A DNA stretch of 64,000 bases from Rotaria sp. Silwood1 (Eukaryota > Rotifera > Eurotatoria > Philodinida > Philodinidae): contig CAJNOP010000001.1 in NCBI GenBank assembly GCA_905250075.1, forward strand, positions 3,878,514-3,942,513, written 5' to 3'. Of this stretch, positions 38,871-53,589 are shown one piece after another. A model generated the notes under the pieces. That model saw only the letters and a list, made by a program, of their open reading frames with translations. It had not been told where the DNA came from and ran no database searches. Numbering within the stretch: the stretch's first letter is position 1; each line of letters opens with the position of its first letter. The position numbers and the translations under genes are program-made.

Positions 38871-41800
38871 GTGACAAAAAAGCGCAAATACTTGGCTGTA
38901 CTTTAATATTTGATTAGGATTGAAGTACAGTGAAGTGTTTGAAGATTATTGTCACATAGACTTATACAAAATGTACTCAAAATAATATGCTCACGGCACA
39001 TGTTAATATTAGACTCAACATAGGAGTTCTAAAGGATAGCTTTGATGCACCCTTGAAGTACGCTGAACTACAGAATTTTCTCTTTTGCTCCCTTATTTTT
39101 AGTTCATTATATTCATTGCTTTGAAATTCTACGATTCCTTTACGTAGTAAATAGCATATTATAAACTAAAAGTTTGACAGATTTGATCGATAATGAACTC
39201 GAAGTAATTTTTTATATTATGAGTAACGGATGTTTTGACATCATTAATAATTCATTTTTTGTAACAAGATATAAGAATATTCAACAGTGAAAACGATTTG
39301 GATAATGAATCATATAAAATATTTATACAAAAAGATCAATTGTTAACAGAGTTTTATAAAAAATTCGGACATTCACTAAAGTCATTTTCTTATACTATGA
39401 AAGTATTGTATTCTTTCTGTACGAACCTCTCAAATTTCACTACGAAGATTTCGACAATTGTGAAGTTTTGAGAATACAAGCAAGATTCTCATAGTATATC
39501 AAACATTTTTGTAATTCCAACAAAATTTAGTTATTCGTCAATTACTAATTTATATTTTGTATTGCTATATTCATACTAGTTTTTTTTCTTTCTGAATTTC
39601 ACAAGCTCAATATACACAGCTTTTGTAAGCCATATCCAACTCCACACAATCATGTATCATTATCTATCGTACAGAGATGTCTATCATGGCTGAAAAATTG
39701 CTACTAGAATAGAACAGAAAAATTCTTGCACTCCTAGAGGCACAGCTAGAATTTTATCAAGGAGATTGCACAACATACCTTTAGGCATGTTGAAGTACCC
39801 CTTGATATACCTCAAGCAACTACAGCTATAAGTACAAGCGCGTCTTTTGATTTTGCAAAAACCTCCAAAACAAACATTTACTAGCATTAGCTTGAGAAAA
39901 TAGTAAAATCTGTTTATTCGATAAATAAGCATAGAATAAGAGAAAAATCTCATTTTAGTTCTCTTTTGATGTGCAGGACAGAGTAGTACGTAGGATAAAT
40001 AAGATATTTTTCGATTTTCATGCAAGCAAAGCATATACTAAATTATCAAGTATTTTACAGTCTTTTTATGTAGTTTATTTTAATTATATAAGATGTGCAT
40101 CTTTTTTTAAAGCGGGTTGACTCAATAATAATACAATAAAGATCAGAAATCCATAAGGCTAGTATTTGGAAAAAAATAGTTAAAACAATATGATCAATAC
40201 TGTGTTCGTATTAAATTATTGTATGGAAGATACTTTTGATACACTCTGTGTTGCATTTCTGATGGATATAATTATCAATAAAAAAATCCTTTTAATGATC
40301 ATATAATTGATTGTATGAGATAAATCAGCTCACAGATAATTTGTTTCATTTTGAAACAATTATATTTTTATTTTCATAAATCTTTCAATAACCGATAAAA
40401 AAAAACACAGCAATGCGTGGTAATTGTTTTGATAGTACATCCATTACAAATAAAGTAGAAAAAGGTAAGATGCAAAACCTTCATGAGTGCATGAAAACTA
40501 TTCTTATTCTTCTATCACATTGTGTTTTGTTGAGTGATAGAAAAGGTCAATAACGGCGTCTCGTTTGATGTTCAGCTCTGCAGCGAGTTTCAAATTATCT
40601 TTAATAAAAGTTTCATACAGCAAAACTTTATGGTTGATATCTGCACTTCCTCCTAACTACGTCGGTACCATGATATCAATCAAAAATATGTTTTGAATCT
40701 CACCGCTGTGACTGAACGAAGCTAAATCTGTTGTTATCAATCCATGAGATTCATCGAGTTTCATGGTGTCACATTTGTAGACACTGGAATTGCGTGCAAA
40801 TTCATGGAGTTCTATCATGCTCGTCAGAAAAAGCTGCTACAGTAGTATTATTAAAATGTCTCTCGCACTCTGATAGGTATCTTTGATATAGTATTGAGAT
40901 GCTTTCTCATACGAACTAAAAAATTTCTTTATTGTATCTCATTTGTGTAGTATTTTTTTACAAGTTTTATAAAACAAATTCATTGTCTATCATACATAAC
41001 CGTTTATCATCGTGTATATGTCACTTTTATATCTCATAAAAGGATGTATATAACAAAAAAAGTGATGTTAGAATCAGATATTAATTTTTTATAGGACCCA
41101 GTTTTCTACAAAAAAAAATCTCTACGTAAACTTTAGGTGATCGGCTTTGTTATTTTTCTTTCATTTCGTTTTTTTTTTGTTAAAAGTAATCAGAACTTCA
41201 AAAATGACAGCAAAGAAAAAATCAATGACGGAAAGAAAGAAAGAGAGCAGAGTTTTTTCACTCGAAAAAGAGAAACACCGAAGTAAATTGCATATGCAAA
41301 TGAATATTCTGCTACCATAAAAATAAATATTTGATAAAATCATGTTCGTAAAGTATTGCAAGCGCAATGCTTATGAATTGTCAAAATGACCTCAGACGTT
41401 AATGAAAAATCTCATCTATATTAGCTAGTAGAAAAATATTACAATGGAGTGTATTATGTATAGTGAATTACTTAAGTAAAAAAGGAGGTAAAGTCTCATT
41501 ACTTATTATATCGCAAATCAATATGATTTTTAAAAATAATCAAAAGAAAGCATAAACTCTGTTCGAAAACTATTATTTTTTTTCTCTATCTTGAAATGTG
41601 CAGTCAACCATGAGCATTTTCTGATCTTCACAACACATAAATGAATACTCATCTTTAATTAAAAAAAACATCATTCTAATCTTATTGATAGTATTGTGAA
41701 GAAATTTTAAATATCGTGTTAAAAAAAAACTAATTTCGTACGTCTTCAAACAAAAACATTTTTTTTTTGTTTTTTACAAAAAATCGCGTGCTTTTTTTAT

Positions 41801-41984
41801 CGCATCTACCTGGTAAATAAAAACTACAAAAGTTGTTTTTCTTCACTCACTAATTTTGCTTGCGCCTTGACAGTGTAAGACTAATTACGTCTATACGTTA
41901 TTTCATAGATACGTATTTTCGGTTTTTATTTTTGTCTACTCAATTAAACTAATAATAATTTTGATTCAAAGATAATTTAAAAAT
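38871..41984. other. Intergenic before gene D, nothing recognised
   Basis: AT-rich with poly-A/T tracts. Minus-strand frames at 39684-40034 and 41161-41367 show no family motif and are probably chance. With the elements and pseudogene above, it makes up the 9.3 kb gap between genes C and D (32692-41984). Confidence 0.6.
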
Positions 41985-44463
41985 ATGACTCAAGCAATGC
42001 CACCACTTCGTCTTATTGCACAACCAAAAGCATCATATCGAGAACGATATATATGTGAAACAGATCGTCGTCGCAATCGAGCTCAACGTTTTGTTCGTGC
42101 CGACAATAATCCAAATCGACTTGTTTATCCAACTATTGAAGTAAGATAAATATCTTTTTTCTTCTTCTTATTAATGTTTTTTTAAATAGATCCCAAATGA
42201 ATGGATAATAAAACGTCAACAAACGTTATATATTCGTTTAACTCTTGTTACTGTTCCAAATGAACGTGTACCTGTGAGATGTGTACATCCTTATCCGATT
42301 GATACAGAAGATGTTAATGTCATTAAAGATCCATCGTCAAATTCTCTCTATTTTCCACTATCAGATGATGAATTACTAACTGGTCAAAAAAGGTAAAGTT
42401 TTATTTAAAATAGATTCTTTTAAATTAGAAGTTTCTTTTTTGGTTATTTTATTTTAGCTTTCAATTTACTCAGAAAAAACTTACTAAATATCAATTAAAT
42501 AGTCATGCACCATTAAGAATTTTCAATTCTGGTAAGAAGTTAAATAGGATAAGCAATTCTTAATTTGTTTTATTCTAATATTTCAAAGAGGACAAAGATG
42601 AAGAACGTCTTGAAGACCAAACCGATGCTAGAAAATTAATCGAAACCTATGAATTAAGACATTCACAATTGGTTTTTTCAATAGCTGTTTTTCAAAATGA
42701 TACTCAATTACCAGTTATATACGATATTTCCACTGTGTTTTCACATCGAATGACTGCGATTACAACAACCATACACGATGACGATAGTAGTTTTCGATGT
42801 TCACCGCAAAGCGGCGATGCGCAAGGTGGAGAAGAAATAATTATGGTTGTTCCAAAAATCGATAAAAGAAAATGTAATTTTATTATTTGTTTATGATTGT
42901 ATCACAGTGTTCTTCAATTAGAAATATGAACCAGTTGCCAAAGTTTGAAAGTCTGTATCTATTAGATTTCGTTACAACAAAAATACTAGGAAAATTAAAT
43001 AGTGGAGTCTTTTGTAAAGTTGTTCACTCACTATATAGATTAGAGATGCTATTTTTGAAATCAGCAGTTCCTAGCTGTAAACTAACTTTGAGCAAGCTGT
43101 ATGTGATTCTTGCCTAGGGTTTCTCATACACTAGTATACTCTAGGTTGTATCATTCCACTGTTGTTTTAGTTTCTCTTTGTACGATGTGTGCTAACGATA
43201 AACTGTGTGATCAGAGCTTAACATCAGTTTACTCTTCTTTCTAGCGCCTAGTTTCATGACTCGCAAGAAGATGTGCCATAATATTTGAACCTTGTAAAAC
43301 TGTAGAGCAATGCTAGGCTTACAAAAACTACTTTTGACAATATCCTAGGCTGGTAATTATAATCAAAAGAAGAAGTCTCTCCTTCTTCTGATTCATCCTT
43401 CACCAAGATATTAGAAAATAGGTTTCTACAAAAATGAAATCAAATAAAATTTGATTATTTTTTTCCTATACCAGTTATGGCGCGTCATCAAACATTTGAC
43501 CAGAAACTTTATTTGATCTAATCTTTTCAAAGATCTATTTTCTAATATTTTGAATCAGACATAAAATGTCAAGTTCTATTTGTTGGCAAATATTCTTAGC
43601 ACAAGGATAATCAGAGAAGGTTTTTGAGAAAATCTTTTATTATGATTACATGATATTAATTAATTATTTTATTTTTTGTTCTAGCATTTACTGTTCGTTT
43701 TGTACATCCTCTAATAGATTCAAGATCTTGTACTAATCTTGAATTTCTTGATACAAAAACCATCCTATTTTATACACCAGCATGTCCAGTACCATTAACA
43801 AGAGATAACCCGACAATTTCAATTCCGATTGTTGTTACTCAAAACAACCTGGAGATTGCACGAGTTGATTTTGTTTATCAATCATGTTAGTAATTTATCT
43901 TTTTTTTTTGTCTTATCTTTTTCAAGGTTTTGTCTTTTCTAGCAAATAAATGTCTGGCTTGTGGCTCAAACTTAATTTTTACAAATGTTAATACACAAAA
44001 TAACAAGAAAAGATCATTTACAGAATTTGATGAAGCCGATACAATTAAATTTAGTAAACTAGCACGTGATCGAACAAGAAAAAAAGAATTCGATCATTCT
44101 CATATACAGAATTTAATTATCCCAACACAGAAATTGACACCTATCAAATTAGATAATCAATTTCTATTGTGCAATAAACAAACAAGTAATTTTGTTGAAC
44201 AAAAAACTAATCAAAATGAAATATTATTATTATTCAATACAACAGAATTAAATCAAAACGGATCAGTGAAAACAATTTTTAAAAAACAACCTAGACATCT
44301 TAAACAAGTTGGTAATAAGGGAAATAATTTATTACATGTATTGACCGATGTATCCAAAGACAATGCTAAAGAGACAATTGAAAATATTGCATCTATATTA
44401 GATGATGAAACAAAACAGTATTTTCTATCGATGTTAAATCCAGATCAACATACACTGAACTAA
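41985..44463 (+). CDS. Rel/NF-kB-like factor with vestigial ankyrin region (gene D)
   Basis: Predicted 479 residues. Exons: 41985-42140, 42190-42392, 42458-42531, 42589-42873, 43685-43885, 43943-44463. The start is seven residues before the RHD (PLRLIAQPKASYRERYICET), so the acidic N-terminal exons of A-C are absent. RHD-N keeps the Arg-Arg-Tyr-Cys-Glu contacts; the IPT has AQGGEEIIMVVPKIDKRK and ILFYTPACPVP. CLACGS and KKRSFTEF follow (residues 310-330). The last exon is one 521 nt block whose end matches only one ankyrin unit of A and C (GNKGNNLLHVLTDVSKDNAKE). The earlier ankyrin units are replaced by Gln/Asn/Lys-rich sequence. It would lack normal IkB-type self-inhibition. The 811 nt intron at 42874-43684 holds nothing recognised. 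AATAAA lies near 44529. Confidence 0.83.
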
Positions 44464-45884
44464 GTCACACAAAAAGAAGCATTGTTATGCACAATATATT
44501 CATCTTTTGGAATGTATTCTAGGTGTTTGAATAAAAATTTGTATAAAAGAATATTTTAAATTTATATTTTACTTTTGAAATTGTATTTCTGTTTTCAACT
44601 ATATGAAATAAAAACAAATCGGATAAGATAAATAATGACTATGCATCTGTCTGTCTATCTGTCATAAAAAACTTTTCTTATCAAATACAACGAATGAGTT
44701 GGTTTCTTGAGTTCGAATGCAAAGGCTAACTTTAAGATAACAAAATTTCACCCTAGTGTACCTGAAGATTTTTTAAGCTCACAAATATTTTAGATATAAA
44801 AAATTGACAAATTTCAGTCGATTTCTTTGGTTTACGAACCCTCCATTATGTATTCCATACATATCATAATCATTATTTAAGTTGAATTAGTTCAAAAAAA
44901 GTAAGATTCTTAAAAAAAACTTGGATGATGCTACAGAAAATTATGAACTAAAAGAAAAAATTGCATCATATCAACACTATAAAAGACATCCATCGACAAT
45001 ATCAAATATTAGCACAAAGGAAGGACAATATCATAATGTATTATGTAGGACGAAAAAAGCATGCAATTCTATTTAAATTATAATAGTAAAAACACGATGA
45101 AAGTAACGAAGGTTTATAATTATATTGATTAATTATAAAGTCAATTGTTTTGAAGTAACTATTAAAAATCCTTTTTCAAAAATATCATCTTTAACATAGC
45201 ACTTGTGCAACAATATGACGAACTCGACAAATTTTATTTTGCGTCATAGTTTAGCAAACATGAATTACCTGGAATTTTACTGCGTCTGCGAACGTTTTCT
45301 TTTGCTTTTGCGTTTTTCTTTATCGGTATGTTAATAAATACGTGTCTGAAGTATCAGACGAGATAAAGTGCATAAAATGACGTACTTACAAAAAATTATT
45401 GCCTTGAAACAATAAATGATCAAAAAAAACGTCAAAACATCACCCACTTTAGTTTATAACTAGACAAAATGTACTATTTTAGTTTTAGAAAAATATGGCT
45501 GATAGCCTATTGATATTCAATTGTTAAGATAACTAAACGATTAATACATTTACGAAATAGGACGAAGAGTCTAGCATTCATAAACACATCAAATTTTATT
45601 TAAATTCGTTTTCCCTTTTTTTTAACTATTTCACATTTATAACTATTTTACCATGTGGGGTTTTGATGACAATAGAGTCTGATGTGAGTGAAATATTTTC
45701 ATGTGCTGACTGGAATCAAAAGAATGAGAAATTTCAATTTTTTTGGTGTTTGCTCTGTTTTTAATAATAAATATATTATTAACAAGCAGACTTATATTCC
45801 GTTTTTTTTCTACTTGTGATTATTCATTTTGACGAAAGAATTAATATAAACCGTCATTGGTTCTTGGACTTTTGAGTGCAGATT

Positions 45885-46150
45885 ATGGATAATCGAACAA
45901 TTTTCATCAACTAATGATTGTCATAGGAAAATAAACTTTGCTTGTATAATGTAATATTTATTAGACACTGACGAGTTATTCAGTAATATTTCTGAAGAAG
46001 AACTTATTCAGAGTTTGTGCAATTTTTTTCTTCATTCGGAACAAGATACTGTTAAAGTATCAGTAAGTTATATAAATTTGTTTTTAAAATAATTTCTTTT
46101 GTATTTTTCAGATTGTTAACAAGATTTCAAAATTTTCCTATAGTCATAAA
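45885..46150 (+). pseudogene. Orphan N-terminal exons of an RHD-type gene
   Basis: An exon-like block at 45965-46062 (98 nt, bounded by TTATTAG and GTAAGT) reads TDELFSNISEEELIQSLCNF...DTVKVS, like the acidic exons of genes G and H (DELFKNLLDD in H). The next acceptor (TATTTTTCAG near 46110) opens IVNKISKFS in the phase of gene G's IVSQDN exon. An ATG at 45885 could mark a 22 nt first exon, but the expected GT after it is TC. No RHD follows within several kb, so this is probably the stump of a deleted copy. Confidence 0.45.
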
Positions 46151-49100
46151 TGTATTACTGTTCACCAAATAATCAATATTTTGATCTTATTTTTCTAAGA
46201 CTATGGGTTCAGCATAAAAATGAACTTAAAAAGAAATAGAGGAATTGATGACGAGTGTATAGTAAAAACCAGTAAACTTCAGTAAAATGACTCAAGATTT
46301 TTTATTTTTCATTTAAAAAAAATTTTCTTCACAAGATACTTACCTAGTTCCTTATTCTAGTGATTGATGAAAAATTTGTTTTTAAAAATCTTTCGAGCAT
46401 TTCTATCTATGAAGTGTTCTTTGTGCACTGCTTTTCGAGCTTATATTTACCCCAAGTTGGTCTAATATATAGTCGTGCTGATATCATTGTGATACATGTT
46501 TAATTTCAGCCATTTTGTACAATACGATCGAAAAGAAATGTTGAAGTATATAGGGTGGAATTTTGGACACGCCCACTCACAAACCGGAACAACCATTTCT
46601 AATTAGTAAATAATTACTTACTAATTAATGAAGAATTAATAAACAATAATTAAAGAATTAATAATTCATTAACATCTCATGAATACATTATTAATGACCC
46701 GATAATAATTAATTAATGAAAGGTATGCTGAAGCGTATAGCGGAGAAGTGAACCACTCACTGTCGCTCCACGGACCTTGACGGACAGAAATAATCGAAGA
46801 AGCTTCGTATAATATCGAACAGCTTGACAGCTATTTTGATAGTTTAGTGTATGTAACTATCCAGGGTGATACGATCAACATGTGTGGGTAACTCCTCAAG
46901 AAGCGAAACAGATCGATCGTGTTTCACCTTTTTGTCTGGCAGGGATTGCACTGACAGCTTTTTTCAAAAGCTTGCAAGTAGACCTCTAAAATAATGTCGC
47001 ACATTATTTATTCGATGCGGGATAATTGTATAATCATCATTGTGCTCGTGGGATAAATGTATAATCTCGGCTAATTTAGCTGAATATACTAATACTCAAA
47101 TTTTAGCAGGTTTATAAGGAATTTTGAGGTACTCTCACCAATAAAACTGTTCAGCATGCTATGATTAAGAATTCTGAGGCATTTTGAAAATCGATTTCAG
47201 ATTTTTATATGTCATTTTGTCTGTTATACATAAATAAAAGATCGAATTTCAGCTTGAAATGACTATTATTCAAGTGAATGCTACGAAAAATAAGATTAAT
47301 ACATTCGTTTACACTCTTTATGAGCGGTCAAGAGTAGTTTTGTCTAGTCTATGACGTTTTAGGCTCAATTTATAACAGACCACCAGAGATAGACCCAATA
47401 TTCTGCTTTCGAGATTCAATAATTTTCGAAGCTTTCCAGTGAAATAGATGGCTAAACTCTCGAACCGTATGATATAATAAACGAAGAATGTTTTTCACAA
47501 TGTTTACGTATAATTTTGAATAAAAGTTTTCACAGAATGTTTTAGAAATGATCTATATGATTATCAAAACCAGAATTACTCAATGATGCTCCATATCTCT
47601 GAATTATTCGTAATGACTTTGTTTTAAAATATTGAAAATTAGCTTTAACTAATTGAAGAGACTTTATTAGAAAATAAATCTCATGCAAAAAGATGTATTG
47701 TAGCAATTAGATATTTATTCAGTTAATATTTAATGTTAAACTTAAGCAATTATTAGTCAGTTTTATCAATGTGTGCGTTACCTGGTAAATGTTCGATACT
47801 CATATACTGTGAAATAAATCTGAAGTTGACTCCAAAATTGTATAACACTGACCCACCTACCTATAAAATGCTCTAATTCAATCAATCTCACTTGAATACT
47901 GTTTGAATATAACTGTTGGACTTTACTCCTTCGATTTCGACTACATTGAACAGTAAAAATGCGTATCTTTGAAGTACTTACCTTTGTTTGGGCTTCGTAT
48001 GGATCCGAGATAGGCGGATCAGAATTAATGACAACATCCAGAGGGAGGAGACTCAGCGCCATCTCCCTGGATTTTTTAAGTTTTACTGAGAATCGATAAT
48101 CTTTCATGGTGACATTGCAATAAACTGCTTTATGAGTTGCATATATTTTTATTCAGTTCTTCGTAGGTTGTCCGCTGCAACCATGCCAAAAATCACTCTC
48201 TTCTCTTGCGGTGAAATCACAATCTCGAGAAATATGTCATGGCAAACATAGGAATATAGAGTACCTGTTTCTTCTTCTAACAAGAAATCCATTAATGAGG
48301 AACCGCAAATAGAATTGAACTTTATTATTTCATCGTCTATATCATCATCTAACTTCCAAAACCTTCCTTTTCTTTCTTCGTTACCTGATGATCAACTTCT
48401 AATAAATAAAACGTCGGCGATGTTTTTATTACTTCAAGATTTAATAATTGAAAGAAAGCGTTCGACAACAGTAGTGGTTTGAAAAAGATCTATTATATCA
48501 ATCACATATACTTGGAACAAAAAAAACCTATTCATCGTATAAAAAAAATCGGATAAACTCATTAAAATGTTGGTAACAAATTTCGCTCTGACTGTCACAC
48601 TCTTAACGAATCAAAATATTTGAAAAACTCCCAATACGTCTTGCAAAATTTTGCTAGTTTAGGGGCTAACACATTCTTGACGAAAATTTCTGACACCACC
48701 ATTAAGCATGGTTAAATCTATATTAGAAATAAAGATTATGTACAACAATCGTAGATAAACTATTTTCAATGACTTTCTCTGTTTGATCCAAGAAAGCTTC
48801 GAATCGTAACAATAATATCAAGTAACAAATATAACTATGTTTAGAGATATTCGCAAAAAAATTTTTCCATTGTTTTGCTTTTAAATCTTAAATTTGTTTC
48901 TACAAATTTTTAACAATAATTTGGTTATGTTTTAAGAAGTAGTTAAAAAGTTTATTTGTTAGTCTGCTTTCTAAAAATTGTTAAGCTACTTTCTTATTGA
49001 TTGATTAAACAAAATAGAGCTAATAACTTTTTATTGGCAAAGAAACAATATACAGATTAGGAATGATTGGCTTGGTGAAGAAATCAATTGCATATAATAT

Positions 49101-50891
49101 AAGATAGATACTTATATTAGTCACAAGCAATCTAAACTAGTTAAAAAACTATATATGACTTAAATGTCGATCTCATAATAGATAATCTAAAGATCTTAAA
49201 ATTAAATCAACAACTATTTACATTTACATAAGAAAACTATTTTCAAATATGTTTAAGCGTTCTTTTAAACTTGAACACAATAAGTCATGAAAAATTTATT
49301 CGAAAGATGCGGTTATGTGAATATATTTTATGTCGATTTAAAATGAGTTTGAAAAACAAGTGTTACAGAAATCTTGTGATGTGATTACTATCTTATGAAA
49401 CTTGATTTAGGGTAGCTTGGATTGATATTTGAAGTTTTTATCGATTGGACTACCTTCATTTTTATTTCAAAAACACATCAAGTGAAGAGAGAAGACCATA
49501 AATTAAAGGAATCTATAATCTAGAATGCTAACTTCAATAAGCTTGAAATTCTAACATTAAATTTGTAATAAAGTTCACTTAAATTTATCAATAATATCGA
49601 CATGGCTGAGGGCTTAAGTGGAGTCACTAGTAATGTGTGCGATCTTATTCTTCGAATACGTTCATCCATGTTTTTCCCCAAACGATTTTTGTTATTCAAG
49701 CAGTATTTATAAAGCAATGGTGCATTTGTCTCACGACAGAACTCTTGAAGCGATTCACTTCTGTTGAGCTCATACTTTGGGTTTATAAAGAAGATCTTTA
49801 AACTAGAACAAACCCAAAAGGACTCGGGTCCATGGCCATTCTGTCCTAGTACATTGAATTTTCGAGTTTTTAGACAAAACAGCGATTTTAACCCTATATC
49901 ACTGTGTCATACAACAAACGAAAACTTACTACAAACTAAAAGTTTTCTGATAAATTCATCTGATTATCAGTATACTATTCTGATGTGTTTCCAGATGTTT
50001 AAATTCATCTCCGTATGCTATGATGGTTTTTTTATCAATCAAAGCAATTTAACTGACACATCTGTGCGAATGTGAGAAATAAAAAGGCATGCGTATTGTA
50101 TACATTTTATCATGCTCTATTATGTCCTATGACACAGACTGTATTATGATTACCGTGATACGTAAACACATGTTGTCACACTTACGATTCACACGAGTCT
50201 TCGTCGCACGAAGTCCGACATGTATTTATTTTTTTTTACTTCATTATGTAACGAGAATCAGGATTAATCTTACAAGAATTGCAAAATTGCTAGTCTATCA
50301 AGGGACTGAAATTGAAGAGACCGACTGGTGGTGATCAAGAACAAATCCATACCAGAAAGCAATCATCAGTTCCTAATAGCAGTAATCGATAATATTTTTT
50401 ATCGTACCTGGTATGCAATCCAAGCAAATATGATGACTCACAATCACGATGACGATAAAGAGCGCAGTTATTTCAAAGATGTAATTGCTGATCGTAAAAA
50501 TGAAAATGTTGATTCCAGTTTTGATGAGACTATAGGAGGTAAGAAGTCTCGCTGAAAACAAATTTTAGTCTTGATTACATACAAAAGTTATTGTATTATA
50601 ATTGCATGCGACTCAAACCGAACAAAAATCCAAACATAGAAGTCTACACAGCATCAATTCAAATACGTTTCTCATCGACAATATATTGCTTGATTGCGTC
50701 AATACATTGAATAACATGGCACACAACAAGAGAGGATACAGACTATCAACGATTTTGCCCATGAGAACTTTGATGAAATTCAACACAATGCTCTCTCTCT
50801 GTTCACGAACAAGGTTTGAAACGATGAGTACTCCATAAAGTTGCTAAAGATTCAGTTCTTAAATTTTGAAGCATCCAAATATTAACTACGA

Positions 50892-51191
50892 ATGTTCAAA
50901 CGTCGTCATCGTATTTGTTCGAGAAAAATTACGAATCTAGTGATCCGTTATCATGTAGACAATCTTAATGATATCATCGTGTCTGCCGATTCAGTTTTAG
51001 TCGGTGTGAAACGAAAGATGAAGACCTATGCACCTGAAAACATTCTTAATGCTGATCACTATAGTTTGGAACAAGAGATTCATTCTACTCCAACACTTGC
51101 GCATGAAGGTGAAAATGTTTATCATCTTGACTCTATATGGATACAGAATAATAATATTCTCTACTTGATTCTTTTAGCTGATGAACAATAA
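50892..51191 (+). mobile_element. DDE transposase fragment (pogo/Tc1-like)
   Basis: A 99-codon frame holds SRKITNLVIRYHVDNLNDI, then YAPENILNADHYSLEQE followed by HSTPTLAHEGENVYHL. It resembles the start of the catalytic domain of pogo/Tigger-type transposases (PE.I.N.D..G......S.RTL...GEK), where the Asp in NAD is the first catalytic acid. The rest of the catalytic core is missing, and neighbouring frames (50328-50838) are too degraded to place. Confidence 0.5.
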
Positions 51192-53589
51192 TTTTAAACT
51201 TTTCACTATCAGTAAATGATTAGTCAAGAAATATTTTAATCAAGATCAATTGAAGCATTCAATTATGTTAGTCATTTACTATCGCCAATGAGTTTTATCC
51301 ACGTATTGTTATGTTTCAACACACTAAAATATTATATGAGCAATCATTGGATTCAATATAAAATAATCATTTATTAAAGCTACACAAGAGTTCTCTTATA
51401 TGTATTATATAAGCTTTTAAATTTCTTTTATAAAATAATGTTTTGAACAATTTCAAATTTTAACTAACCTATAATGCATGAGTATCCGTAGAATTCTAAG
51501 AGATTGCTGTGTTTTAATGAAAGGTGATGAAAGCCTAACTTTTTCATTCACAGATAGAGCAAAGTATGTACTTTGAAATGCATATTCAAAATCAAAACTT
51601 GGATATTGTTCAAGACATTAAATTTTAATGTTTTTAAAACGACTAAAACTGGCTTCTTACCAAGATAAATATCTTCGCATTTTTTTTACTTTAGCTTGTA
51701 TTCTATGAACTAAAGAAGAAAATAGTGAGTTCAAATTTGCAAAAAATAGAGACTAAAAAATCTCGATTTTCTGATAATCGATTTTCTATTTTTCTGTATG
51801 TTCAGAGTAATCAGCAATCAACAATAAAAGCAAAACTAGTTGATTCCATGGTTTCCAATGAAAGTTTCAACCACTTGTAAGTAAAAATCATTAATTTTCA
51901 AACAATGATTTCCAAGATGACATTTTTTCCTTCTCAAGAATGTAGTTCCTGTAGAGTGTTTTTATCAGCCATGAACAGTTTGTTTTTATTCTATCCAATG
52001 CTGTCGTCGAACTCTATGAAATATGAAATAAAGGCTGTGCAATCAGTCTAAGATTCGTTTTTTTTCTGGGTTCTTTTTAAAACCAATTCCGACTGATTTT
52101 GAGACTTGTGTTTTACATTAGGCAAAATCTATAACAGCTTCGGAAAGAACATTCAAAAATGATCACAACTAGTAAGAAGAATCACTAGGAGTGTGATAAC
52201 TCTCAATAGTGACAACATTCGAAACTCCGACTAGAAATTTAAGGCATTAATTCATACGTGCTTACAAAAATGCATGCCAAGTATTGAGATTGACTAGGCT
52301 TCTAGCAATTCTTCATGCTCGTCGTTATCAGTTTTGAGCACTCTTTCCGAAGATATTCTTAGTTTTTCTCTAATGCAAAACACTAGTCTCAAAATCAGTT
52401 GGCATTGATCGAAAAAGAAATCTAAAAATGCGAATTTTCAATCAATTCTCAGATCTCTTCTGGAACCTTTGTTTCGTATTTCAAGAACTTGACTACAGTA
52501 TTGGATAGAACAAAATAAAACTAACCATGGTTTACAAAAGCAATAGATAGAAGCTACAGTCTTAATAAGGAAAAAAATGTCATTGTTAAAACCGTGTTCT
52601 AGAAATTGATGCATTCCTACTTGTATGAACACAAACTTTGAAGATTCCCAAACTATTATGCAGTCTTTTTACCCGTACGCAACATATGTATGAAACTATG
52701 TTACAATACATTGTAGTGAGCACATAGATAAAAAAAACGAAAACTGCGTATAACATAGTACTTGTCATCAACTTTGATGTAGTTTAAAACTTTAATAACT
52801 CGGAAGGATTGCATCCATTTGACTTAAAGTTTTTTTAATTATACCTATATAGCTAATCGAAATGAATGTCCCATTTGAAGACAATAAAGCAAACACACAA
52901 TTAAAGTATAAAAGAATTCCTTGTTTTGCTACCATAAAAAGTCATTTTTAATAGTTTTATAAATATTAAAACTTGATGTCTTAAACTACTTGGTAAATTT
53001 TATTTCGAATATGTATTTCAAAGTATATATGTTGCTCTATTAGTGGATGAGAAGTTAAACGTCTAGCATTTTCTACTCGAACATAGCAGACATCAACATT
53101 TGTGTGGATACTGATACGTCGTAGGTTAATGTCAATCTTCAACAAGTAATTGAGTAAGTATTGTGAATCAGTGCCCATGTTCTTTGTTCTGGTTGGAAAT
53201 TTTTATCGAAAATACCTAGTTATTACTTTCTTTTCAACCTGTATCAAACGTTGGAAGAAAAAATTACTCGAAAACAACTATCCGGAGAAAATTGTTTTTG
53301 TTTGAGAATCAATATTTTAAAATGTACCTCGATGAAAAACAATATTATTTGGTTTATCAGTTTTTTGTGCGGTATGCGAGACACCTATACTGTGTTCTTT
53401 AACAAAATACCATAAGATTTTTTTTCTTACCAATCATCTCTTTGCATTCTTACGTAAAAAAAACTAGTCTTGCAATTGTCAATAAAATGTACACATTACT
53501 TTCATAAGTTATTCTCGTATTTCTTGCTAATAATTAAATGCATTTAACATTGCCTATTTCTCTTTATTAAAGATATGAAATATTGAAAC

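Larger units (their letters stand above)
44464..53589. other. Intergenic between genes D and E
   Basis: Apart from the orphan exons near 45885-46150 and the transposase fragment at 50892-51191, this 9.1 kb stretch shows no supported gene. A TAAT/ATTA-rich patch lies at about 46600-46725. A minus-strand frame at 47778-48107 (109 codons) has no motif I recognise. Confidence 0.6.

Noticed and set aside
47778..48107. Minus-strand frame of 109 codons
   Set aside because: Balanced composition but no recognisable motif and no partner exons; not enough to call a gene.
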